In this document: positions 1-5,929 of the stretch, piece after piece
Layout: every line of letters starts with the position of its first letter
Position numbering within the stretch: position 1 is the first letter of the stretch
Source of the DNA: Bordetella parapertussis
Lineage (GTDB): Bacteria; Pseudomonadota; Gammaproteobacteria; Burkholderiales; Burkholderiaceae_B
Assembly (NCBI GenBank): GCA_945903445.1
Contig: CAMDNZ010000086.1
Coordinates: 1-6,224, forward strand
Direction: 5' to 3'
Length of the DNA stretch: 6,224 nt
Program-made: the position numbers and the translations under genes
Notes under the pieces: generated by a model
Database searches by the model: none
The model's input: only the letters and a program-made list of their open reading frames with translations
Told to the model about the DNA's origin: nothing

Positions 1-156
1 ACGTGTTCGAGCCGGAATGGAGAAGTGGGAAAGCGGTGCCGACCCGCTTTTACTGCGCCGCTTGAATCACCCGTGTCCGACACAAGGGATTTCCTCCGAC
101 CTTATCCCTACCAAGAGCTAGAGCGCTCAGTGGCGCGCGATAAGCTAGCAATTTAG
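1..156 (+). other. Open frame running in from the left edge, unassigned
   Basis: Frame 1 is open from the first base to a TAG at 154-156 and could be the last 51 codons of a plus-strand gene. The tail reads as a mostly charged peptide containing DTRDFLRPYPYQELERSVAR. I recognise no family. Its stop codon overlaps the stop codon of crcB, which comes from the opposite strand (convergent, sharing 154-155). Frame 2 is also open from the edge as far as a TAG at 119-121, so the openness may be chance. I see no tRNA, terminator or repeat here beyond small palindromes such as GAGCGCTC at 121-128. The coding call is weak. Confidence 0.2.
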
Positions 157-539
157 GCAGTTAACCATCTGACTAAGCTTAGCCCTGCAAAAAGCGCAGC
201 GACACCGACCACGAGAGAACCAAGACCGTATATGACGGCTGCCATGAGTTCACCTCGTTCGTAGAGCAATCCAATCTCCAGCGCGTAGGTAGAGAATGTT
301 GTGAAGCCACCAAGTATTCCGGTCGTCAAGAATAGGCGTGCTGATGGAGACATCGCTGTCTTAGCTGCGAAAAGCTCGACCACAACACCCATCGCAAACG
401 CTCCCGCCACGTTAATAGCAAACGTGCCGATCGGAAAATTTGTTGCCAGGAATTTCGTCGCGAGCAAGCTCACACCGTGTCGCCCTGCGGCTCCGATCCC
501 ACCACCCAAAAAGACTAGCAAGAATCCGTGGACACCCAT
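153..539 (-). CDS. crcB: Fluoride channel CrcB (Fluc family)
   Basis: CrcB/Fluc proteins are small inner-membrane channels that work as antiparallel dimers and let F- leave the cytoplasm, protecting enzymes such as enolase and pyrophosphatase. The protein has about four hydrophobic segments and the family motifs in order: GGGIGAAGRH near the N-terminus, then GTFAINVAGAFAMG with the pore Asn, then GFTTFSTYALE with the paired phenylalanines of the pore and the central Thr/Ser that bind structural Na+. I chose the ATG at 539 (128 aa) because it places the first helix directly after the start and gives the usual family length. An upstream in-frame GTG at 566 would add nine residues (137 aa), and neither start has a strong Shine-Dalgarno. 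The gene stands alone, with an eroded integrase region beyond its 5' end. I could not find a fluoride riboswitch in the leader. All key motifs look intact, so the channel is probably functional. Confidence 0.93.
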   Translation of the reverse strand: MGVHGFLLVFLGGGIGAAGRHGVSLLATKFLATNFPIGTFAINVAGAFAMGVVVELFAAKTAMSPSARLFLTTGILGGFTTFSTYALEIGLLYERGELMAAVIYGLGSLVVGVAALFAGLSLVRWLTA

Positions 540-577
540 AGCTGCACCAAATAAGTAGTCCTGCACAGTTTACCGGC

Positions 578-597
578 TGACTGATTGATTGATTGAC
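578..597. repeat. Tetranucleotide tandem repeat in front of crcB
   Basis: Five 4-bp units read TGAC-TGAT-TGAT-TGAT-TGAC on the plus strand. The array sits 12-31 bp upstream of the GTG candidate start of crcB and 39-58 bp upstream of the preferred ATG, so it lies in or next to the crcB promoter. Arrays this short are normally stable, but a change in unit number would alter promoter spacing. The role is inference. Confidence 0.55.
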
Positions 598-620
598 CCT
601 CTGCTCTTGCTGACGTTAAA

Positions 621-649
621 GGGCACTACAGGTAGTTCCGGTTGCGCCC
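621..649. other. Inverted-repeat structure in the crcB upstream region
   Basis: GGGC (621-624) and GCCC (646-649) form outer arms. Inside is a perfect 5-bp hairpin, ACTAC-AG-GTAGT (625-636). Read in the crcB direction it is followed by TTTAAC, so it faintly resembles a weak terminator or leader structure. It lacks the conserved elements I know for the fluoride riboswitch. The rest of 567-818 shows no gene that I can support. Confidence 0.3.
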
Positions 650-818
650 AGACGGAAGGCACACGCCGCCCACTATACTAAATGACGATGCTGCGTCCTA
701 TTGCCGTAGCGACGCCCTCTTCCATCAAGCGTACCCAAATTTTCTGACTGCAAGCCGAATCCACCACCGGGGCCGGGGAAATCAACTCCCGAGAGCTTTG
801 GTTTTAGTTGAGAGCAGC

Positions 819-1122
819 AGGATGGTTCGTCGCAACAAGGAACGCCCACGCTCTCGCTGCCCATCCTGGGACGAACTTACCTCACTTTGCGAGTTGGCCA
901 AGCGCAAGAGACCTTCGTCACATGTAATCGGGCTAATGGCTCGATTGACCGCCCTTACCGGTAGGCGGCGGGCAGAGTTTCGGTCGATGCGCCGCAGTGA
1001 TTTGCGGGCCGAAGGAATCGCAGTGGAGTTTGCAAAGGCGAAGGCTGGCGAAGCGATTCGTACCGGCATGATCGGTTGGACGCACGCGCTCCACGAAGTT
1101 TTTCAGGAACTTGCCTCCATCG
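819..1122 (+). pseudogene. Tyrosine recombinase (phage-type integrase) remnant
   Basis: The frame from about the ATG at 822 encodes a fragment of a tyrosine-recombinase catalytic domain. RRNKERPRSR resembles the linker before the catalytic domain. LTALTGRRRAEFRSMRRSDL matches the family block T-G-x-R-x-x-(D/E)-L-x-x-(L/M)-x-x-x-D, which contains the first catalytic Arg. The GIAVEFAKAKAGEAI stretch matches the beta-hairpin with the catalytic Lys, and GWTHALHEVFQEL matches the helix that follows. The N-terminal core-binding domain is absent, as are the HxxR box and the nucleophilic Tyr, so it cannot recombine. Integrase-like sequence stops near 1122. The open frame runs on to 1181, but that tail is antisense to a vapB remnant. 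An in-frame extension upstream to 642 does not look like integrase. The fragment marks an old island or prophage end next to crcB. Confidence 0.65.
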
Positions 1123-1213
1123 TGCGGCACACGTCCGCCCTATCTATGCTGGGGCCTGCCATTTCGAGGGCCTTTGCATAGAGGGAGTCGTCGATGGTAA
1201 CAGTAGTACGCAT
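1103..1213 (-). pseudogene. vapB: Truncated VapB-family antitoxin (type II toxin-antitoxin)
   Basis: The minus-strand frame starts at ATG 1213-1211 and stops at TGA 1105-1103 (36 codons). It begins MRTTVTIDDSLYAKALEMAG and continues PSIDRADVCR, the characteristic N-terminus of VapB antitoxins that are about 60-70 aa long: a beta-strand DNA-binding ribbon followed by a helix. The match ends at about codon 30 (near 1123). The frame then reads six unrelated residues derived from the complement of the integrase fragment. AAGGA six bases before the ATG is a well-placed ribosome binding site; a second ATG lies two codons upstream at 1219. The C-terminal toxin-neutralising half and any vapC are missing. 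The ribbon part could still be translated and might bind DNA, but a dead remnant is the simpler reading. It is easily missed because the plus-strand frame covers it. Confidence 0.68.
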
Positions 1214-1227
1214 AACCATTCCTTTGT

Positions 1228-1263
1228 GATGCGACTAAGCATCAATACTAGCATCATCGATGC
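1228..1263 (-). promoter_or_regulatory. Candidate vapB promoter and operator with paired palindromes
   Basis: Immediately upstream of the vapB start are four copies of one 5-bp word in mirrored order: GATGC (1228-1232), GCATC (1239-1243), GCATC (1251-1255) and GATGC (1259-1263). On the minus strand the sequence TGC-TAGTAT lies between the inner copies; it resembles an extended -10 (TGn plus a hexamer matching 4 of 6 consensus bases). No good -35 is visible. Type II antitoxin operons are usually autorepressed through inverted repeats over the promoter, and this layout fits. Function is inferred. Confidence 0.4.
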
Positions 1264-1353
1264 GAGCGGGGGTCAGGCGGACAATTCAGAATCCAAACAA
1301 TCGGCATGCGGTCATACGCCACGCAACACGGCACTACCCCGAAATCACGCCCG

Positions 1354-1392
1354 AATAAAAACTGCCGCTACACCTCTGCGACGTAGCGACAG
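1354..1392 (-). terminator. Rho-independent terminator of the TonB-dependent receptor gene
   Basis: Read on the minus strand, CTGTCGCTAC (1392-1383) pairs with GTAGCGGCAG (1371-1362). This makes a 10-bp stem with a single G-U wobble and an 11-base loop. It is followed directly by TTTTTATT. It begins 17 bases after the receptor stop codon. Confidence 0.85.
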
Positions 1393-1409
1393 TGCCCTTC
1401 CAAGAGACC

Positions 1410-3497
1410 TTAAAACGTGTATTGCGCGTTTACGCCGGCATACCATGCACGGCCTGGAGCGGGTTCGTAATAACGGTCGTTACCGTCACCCACGATGACA
1501 GAGCCGATGTACTTTTTGTCGAACACGTTTTCCAGACGAACCATCTGGGCGAACTGCCAGTCGCCAACGTTCTGCGTGAACTTAGCACGCAGGTTCATGA
1601 CGGCATACCCCGGTGCGGGACGTGCTTCGTTGCCATCATTGACATACACCTTGCTGCGGTACAAGCCTTCCGCGCCCAGGCTCGCCCAGTTCGCAGGACG
1701 GTATACCAGCTCACCGAACAGCGTAGTGGCCGGCACGCCCGGCAGACGATTGCCCTTCCGGATGCCGCTGTTGCCTTCGTAAACGTCCGCGTCGTACTCG
1801 GCGCGCAGGTGCGACACCGCCAGGCTCGCCGTTACCGTACGGGTCAAGTCGCTTTCCAGACCCAGTTCGACGCCATGGCGTTTGGTTTGCGCGGCGTTCT
1901 GGAAGGTCGAGCGTCCGAAAAAAGTGCCTCCGTTGACGATCTCGTCCTTTGTGCGGATTTGATAGAAAGCCAGATTGGCGCGGGTGGTCGAGCTCAGGCG
2001 CACTTTCAAGCCAGCTTCTATCTGCGTACTGCGCGACGGACCGAGCCGGCTATTGATACCCGATCCATCGCGCGAATAGGCAAGCTCGGCCTGAGTCGGG
2101 GTTTCAAAACCAGTGCCAACGCTACCGTAAACGTGCATATTGGGATTGAGGGCATACATGGCACCGAATGCCGGTGTCAGGCGCGAGTAACTTTCCGAGC
2201 CGCTGTCGTTGCCGTTAGACAAATAACGATCATCGACGTCGATCTTGACCGTGTTGTAACGCAGGCCTGCCTGCCAGGTCCAATCGCCCAAGGCCCAGTT
2301 GGCTTGCAAGTAAGGATCGATACTGGTGGCGGTGTCGATTTCTTTGCGCCGCTCGCGCCCTTTCACACCCACCGTCGAACCGATAAAATTCTCGTATCCG
2401 CGTCGATCGTCGCGGCTGCGATCCATGTCGATACCGCCGATAACTTGCAGATCGCCCGACGCTGCCAGCACCGGTTGAATCCAACGCACGCCACCACCGA
2501 AGAAAGTACGCGAGAAATCCACCACGCCGCCAGCATGATTCGGGTTGCTGAGTTGTGGCGCTTCCGGAATCGACAGATACTGAAGCACGTCCCGACGACC
2601 GCCATATAGGTTCGCCTGCAAGGTGCCCGTGCCTACTTGCCGCTCGTAATTGATGCCCGCCTGGTGATTGTCGATACTCTTACGCGTATTGAATCGCTCA
2701 GCGAGCGCGGCAACCTTGCGCGGGTCTTCGCTATAGCTTTCCCAAGTCACGCCCAGCGGATCTTGCGTGTCCTTCTGGCGCAGGCCGTTATAGACAATCG
2801 ACAACGTACTGTCGTCGTCAGGCGCCGTAGTGATCTTGGCAAACGCCTGATCGCGGCGCGCAGCGCTGTGATCGCGATAACCGTCGGTATCGAAGCGCGA
2901 AGCATCCAAAACGAATCCTACGCCTCGTTGTTCGCCTTCGGCACCCAGTCGATACTTGCGGGTTCCAAAACTACCGCCCATCACCTCGGCATTGACGCGC
3001 GGACGGCCCTTGCCATCGCGCGAGAACATTTGAATGACGCCACCGGCGTTGCTGCCATATACCGTTGCCATCGGACCACGCAACACTTCGAAGCGATCGG
3101 CCACGTCCAGATTGAACGAGGCCGCCTGCCCCTGCCCGTCCGGCGTACTGGCCGGGATGCCATCGGCGATCAGTTTGATGCCACGAACGCCAAAAGCGGC
3201 ACGCGATCCGAAACCACGCGACGAAATCTGCAGGTCCTGCGCATAGTTCTGCCGATTCTGCACGACCAAGCCAGGAACTCGCGACAACACTTCAGAAGCG
3301 TTCACTCCCAGTTGACCGTCGGCGATCCGCCCACTACTCACGACATCGATCGACATCGGCACATTGAAACTGGCCACTTGCGCTCGGGTACCCGTCACTA
3401 CAACGGGTTCGAGCATCACGGGTTGGGGGGATTGGGCCTGTACGGCGGTGCAGGTCAGCGCGCTGACCACACCGACCGATAGATATCGTCGTGACAT
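1410..3497 (-). CDS. yncD: TonB-dependent outer-membrane receptor, YncD/PqqU-like
   Basis: This is a 695-aa ligand-gated porin of the outer membrane that imports a scarce ligand using TonB-ExbB-ExbD energy. Residues 1-21 form a signal peptide ending VQA before QS. EPVVVTGTR (30-38) is the TonB box. The plug domain follows, with NRQNYAQDLQ (81-90), RGFGSRAAFGVRG (94-106), DGIPASTPDGQGQ (112-124) and EVLRGPMATVYG (137-148). The rest is a beta-barrel that ends in a terminal Phe, the usual assembly signal. Many of these blocks, plus YERQ, APQL..NHAGGV, RRGYENF, GFETPTQAELAY and IGSV-IV followed by RYYEPAPGR, match what I recall of E. coli YncD, shown to be the PQQ receptor PqqU. PQQ as ligand is therefore a reasonable inference, not proven. 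I chose the ATG at 3497 because it begins the signal peptide; an in-frame ATG at 3557 would add 20 residues and spoil it. The gene is monocistronic and divergent from betT. It appears intact. Confidence 0.93.
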   Translation of the reverse strand: MSRRYLSVGVVSALTCTAVQAQSPQPVMLEPVVVTGTRAQVASFNVPMSIDVVSSGRIADGQLGVNASEVLSRVPGLVVQNRQNYAQDLQISSRGFGSRAAFGVRGIKLIADGIPASTPDGQGQAASFNLDVADRFEVLRGPMATVYGSNAGGVIQMFSRDGKGRPRVNAEVMGGSFGTRKYRLGAEGEQRGVGFVLDASRFDTDGYRDHSAARRDQAFAKITTAPDDDSTLSIVYNGLRQKDTQDPLGVTWESYSEDPRKVAALAERFNTRKSIDNHQAGINYERQVGTGTLQANLYGGRRDVLQYLSIPEAPQLSNPNHAGGVVDFSRTFFGGGVRWIQPVLAASGDLQVIGGIDMDRSRDDRRGYENFIGSTVGVKGRERRKEIDTATSIDPYLQANWALGDWTWQAGLRYNTVKIDVDDRYLSNGNDSGSESYSRLTPAFGAMYALNPNMHVYGSVGTGFETPTQAELAYSRDGSGINSRLGPSRSTQIEAGLKVRLSSTTRANLAFYQIRTKDEIVNGGTFFGRSTFQNAAQTKRHGVELGLESDLTRTVTASLAVSHLRAEYDADVYEGNSGIRKGNRLPGVPATTLFGELVYRPANWASLGAEGLYRSKVYVNDGNEARPAPGYAVMNLRAKFTQNVGDWQFAQMVRLENVFDKKYIGSVIVGDGNDRYYEPAPGRAWYAGVNAQYTF

Positions 3498-3784
3498 GAA
3501 ACTCTTGGAGAAGGTAAAAAAAGACGATGCTCGACATGCTCTGTTGCTGATCAGCACGTGAACATCGCAATCAGTTTAGACGAATTGTTGCAACGGTATG
3601 GTTTGAAGTGCCACATTGCAACGCAACGAAGGGAGAATGAAATTTTGGGCACGCCATTTGCTAAGGCGTCGCCTAGTTGCGTTCCGTCGTACTTGCTTAC
3701 TGTACCAGTACATATGGATCGTTAGGATCGCTACACCCTTCCGGGCTGTCCCCGGACTCCTTCTACCCAGCCATTAAAAATCCC
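3498..3784. promoter_or_regulatory. Divergent yncD/betT intergenic region with palindromes and a repeated octamer
   Basis: This 287-bp region must hold the promoters of both the receptor and the transporter, but I see no convincing -35/-10 pair for either. Notable elements are: a perfect 12-bp palindrome TGCTGATCAGCA at 3545-3556; TTGCAACG at 3588-3595, repeated at 3616-3623 (28 bp apart), the first copy inside the palindrome GTTGCAAC; the dyad TACTG-TAC-CAGTA at 3698-3710 next to CATATG; and a 6-bp hairpin at 3740-3756 near the betT start. No recognisable Fur box is seen, so iron control of the receptor is not supported. Confidence 0.4.
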
Positions 3785-5770
3785 GTGTTCACAAAAAAAT
3801 TAAGCTCCATCTCGCCTGTGACCTTCTTCGGGTCAGCGATATTGGCGCTCGCATTGATCGCGTATGCCAGTATCGACCCCGACCATGCCGCCGCCCAATT
3901 CAAGGTGGTCAACGACTGGATCATCTCCGAGGCGGGATGGTTCTATCTACTGGCCGTGGGCTTTTTCGTCGTCTTCTTGATTGGCTTGGCCATCAGCCCG
4001 CTGGGGCGTATCAAGCTGGGCCCCGATGAATCCACACCCGACTACTCGTACGGCACATGGCTGGCCATGCTGTTTTCGGCGGGCATGGGTATCGGTATCG
4101 TGTTCTACGGTGTGGCCGAACCCATCATGCACTTCTCGACGCCGCCCGAAGCCGATCCGAGATCGATTCAAGCGGCGCGCGATGCTATGGAGATCACGTT
4201 CTTCCACTGGGGCGTGCATGCCTGGGCTATTTATGCCTTACTGGGTATGAGCCTCGCGTATTTCGGCTTTCGCAAGAACTTGCCACTGACGCTGCGTTCG
4301 GCGTTTTTTCCGCTGATCGGCAATAAGATCAATGGCCCGCTCGGCTCGCTGATCGACATCTTCGCCGTTGTGGGCACGTTGGCCGGTCTGGCCACGTCGC
4401 TCGGCTTGGGCGTCGCGCAGTTGAACGCCAGCATGAGCTATCTATTCGACTTGCCCCAGTCGCTGAACATGCAATTGCTGCTGATCGCGATCGTGACGGT
4501 GCTGGCCACCCTCACTGTGGCGACCGGTTTGGATAACGGTATCCGCCGTTTGAGCGAATTCATCATCCTGCTGTCGTTTCTGCTGATGCTGGCCCTGTTG
4601 ATTTTGGGTCCGACGGCTTTCCTATTGCAGGCTTTCGTCGAGAACATCGGTCTGTATCTGAATGGATTCGTCGCTCGCACCTTTCATACCTTCGCCTACG
4701 AACCCTCGGACTGGGTGGGCGAATGGACGCTGTTTTACTGGGGCTGGTGGATTTCCTGGTCGCCCTTCGTCGGTTTGTTCATTGCCCGCATCTCGCGCGG
4801 CCGGACGATTCGCCAATTCTTGTTAGGCGTGCTGTTCGCCCCGGCGGGTTTCTCGTTCATCTGGTTCACGATCTTCGGCGACCTGGCCATCTGGCTGGAT
4901 CTGCGTGAAGCAGGCGGTCAGATTTCGCAGACCGTCTCGGAAAACATGCCGATCGCATTGTTCACCGTGTTCGAGTACCTGCCTTTCGCCAACGTACTGG
5001 CATGGGGTACTGGTTTATTGGTGGCCCTGTACTTTGTGACGGCATCGGACGCCGGCGCCCTGGTGATTGCCATGATCACTTCGCGCAGCACCGAAGACGA
5101 GCCTGCCCTGTGGCTGCGGATTTTCTGGGCACTGGTATGCGGCGGTGTGGCCGCTTGCCTGCTGCTGGCAGGTGGACTGGACGCCGTGGAAATGGCCGCT
5201 GTCATCGCCGGCTTCCCCCTGGCCATTGTCCTGGTGCTGATGTGCTGGGGCCTATGGCGCGCCTTGAGCGACGAGGCGTCCATCATGGCCAGCCAGACCG
5301 TGCCTGCCGCGCCGTTGTTGTCCACCGAAGCGGGTCTGCCGTGGCGCAAACGCCTGAACTCCATCATCAGCCATCCGACCAAGGATCAGGTGCTGCGCTT
5401 TTTGAGCACTACCGTCGAGCCGGCACTGGTGTCCGTCAAGGACGAAATGATTCGACGGGAGCTGCTGGCCGACATCGAACCGCTGGAAAACGGTGTCCGT
5501 CTGAAAGTCATGCATGGCGACGGTACGCCGGAGTTCTCGTACGCGGTGCAACGCGTCAGCCATCCGATTCCTTCGTTCGCGATGACCGATACGCGCGATA
5601 AGAAGGACGAACGCCGCCGTTACTCGCGCGCCGAAGTGTTCTTGAACTTGGGCAGCCGAGGCTACGACATTTATGGCTACAGCGCCGATCAGGTGATCTC
5701 CGACGTCATCACCCACTACGATCAATTCCGTCACTATCTGCATACGACGCAGAAACCGCTGATGACCTGA
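3785..5770 (+). CDS. betT: BCCT-family choline/betaine transporter, BetT-like
   Basis: This inner-membrane secondary transporter of the betaine/choline/carnitine family should import choline or a related quaternary amine. That would supply glycine betaine synthesis for osmoprotection, or choline catabolism. From the GTG at 3785 it is 661 aa (E. coli BetT is 677) with about twelve membrane helices. The glycine-rich segment GMGIGIVFYGVAEP starts at residue 100. FHWGVHAWAIY carries the aromatic-box residues (W142, W147, Y150). The family signature WWISWSPFVGLFIARISRGR includes W321, W322 and W325. From about residue 494 a roughly 165-residue hydrophilic C-terminal domain follows, as in osmoregulated BetT. 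I chose GTG 3785 because the N-terminus then aligns with BetT. A TTG at 3677 gives 36 extra residues that look non-coding. The Shine-Dalgarno is weak either way. No betI, betA or betB is adjacent. The substrate is inferred from family. Confidence 0.93.
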   Translation: MFTKKLSSISPVTFFGSAILALALIAYASIDPDHAAAQFKVVNDWIISEAGWFYLLAVGFFVVFLIGLAISPLGRIKLGPDESTPDYSYGTWLAMLFSAGMGIGIVFYGVAEPIMHFSTPPEADPRSIQAARDAMEITFFHWGVHAWAIYALLGMSLAYFGFRKNLPLTLRSAFFPLIGNKINGPLGSLIDIFAVVGTLAGLATSLGLGVAQLNASMSYLFDLPQSLNMQLLLIAIVTVLATLTVATGLDNGIRRLSEFIILLSFLLMLALLILGPTAFLLQAFVENIGLYLNGFVARTFHTFAYEPSDWVGEWTLFYWGWWISWSPFVGLFIARISRGRTIRQFLLGVLFAPAGFSFIWFTIFGDLAIWLDLREAGGQISQTVSENMPIALFTVFEYLPFANVLAWGTGLLVALYFVTASDAGALVIAMITSRSTEDEPALWLRIFWALVCGGVAACLLLAGGLDAVEMAAVIAGFPLAIVLVLMCWGLWRALSDEASIMASQTVPAAPLLSTEAGLPWRKRLNSIISHPTKDQVLRFLSTTVEPALVSVKDEMIRRELLADIEPLENGVRLKVMHGDGTPEFSYAVQRVSHPIPSFAMTDTRDKKDERRRYSRAEVFLNLGSRGYDIYGYSADQVISDVITHYDQFRHYLHTTQKPLMT

Positions 5771-5779
5771 CGGGTCAGG

Positions 5780-5804
5780 ATGCCAGGCATGAATCGCTTG
5801 GCAT
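5780..5804 (+). other. Hairpin just after the betT stop codon
   Basis: ATGCCAGGC (5780-5788) pairs with GCTTGGCAT (5796-5804) to give a 9-bp stem with one G-U wobble and a 7-base loop. It starts nine bases after the TGA. No T-run follows, so it is not itself a classical terminator. It may shield the 3' end of the mRNA upstream of the terminator at 5847. Confidence 0.45.
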
Positions 5805-5846
5805 GATCGGCGACACGTCGAGAATCAGCGCTGCTCGTAGGCAACA

Positions 5847-5889
5847 CCCCAAAGGCATTGGATCTCGATCCAGACTTTTGGGGGTTTTT
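5847..5889 (+). terminator. Rho-independent terminator of betT
   Basis: The outer stem is CCCCAAA pairing with TTTGGGG. After a small internal loop, an inner stem TTGGATC pairs with GATCCAG (one wobble) around a 2-base tip, and the structure is followed by GTTTTT. It lies 76 bases after the betT stop. In the other direction there is no T-tract, so it serves betT only. Confidence 0.82.
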
Positions 5890-5891
5890 AT

Positions 5892-5917
5892 GGTGGCTCG
5901 CATGATGGCGAGTCACC
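5892..5917. other. Second long hairpin between convergent genes
   Basis: GGTGGCTCGC (5892-5901) pairs with GCGAGTCACC (5908-5917), giving a 10-bp GC-rich stem with one wobble and a 6-base loop, ending 12 bases from the repressor stop codon. Read from the minus strand it is followed by ATAAAAACCC, without a T-tract. It is therefore not a standard intrinsic terminator, although its position suggests it marks the 3' end of the repressor transcript. Confidence 0.45.
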
Positions 5918-5929
5918 AGCGTGAGTGTC

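Noticed and set aside
1..152. tRNA gene or integrase attachment site at the left edge
   Set aside because: No cloverleaf could be assembled on either strand, and no direct repeat pair flanking the integrase fragment was found.
540..660. Fluoride riboswitch ahead of crcB
   Set aside because: I looked on the crcB strand for the conserved core (the GATG...GTTC, AACCGCC-like and CTGATGAC elements) and could not assemble it.
642..821. N-terminal 60 codons of the plus-strand frame that leads into the integrase fragment
   Set aside because: They do not resemble the integrase core-binding domain or any family I know; the frame is open by chance or is eroded sequence.
1123..1181. C-terminal end of the plus-strand integrase frame
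   Set aside because: These last codons are better explained as the complement of the vapB remnant than as recombinase sequence.
1392..2609. 405-codon open frame on the plus strand
   Set aside because: It is antisense to the intact receptor gene, whose signal peptide, TonB box and family motifs are clear. The plus-strand product shows no domain and reflects codon bias of a GC-rich gene.
2637..3482. 281-codon open frame on the plus strand
   Set aside because: It is also antisense to the receptor gene, with an Arg/His/Ala-rich composition typical of a shadow frame.
3498..3784. Fur box controlling the TonB-dependent receptor
   Set aside because: No 19-bp GATAATGAT-type inverted repeat is visible; the palindromes present have other sequences.
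5002..5601. 199-codon plus-strand frame, and 154- and 163-codon minus-strand frames in the same area
   Set aside because: All overlap the coding sequence of the BCCT transporter, including its conserved C-terminal domain, and show no family features.
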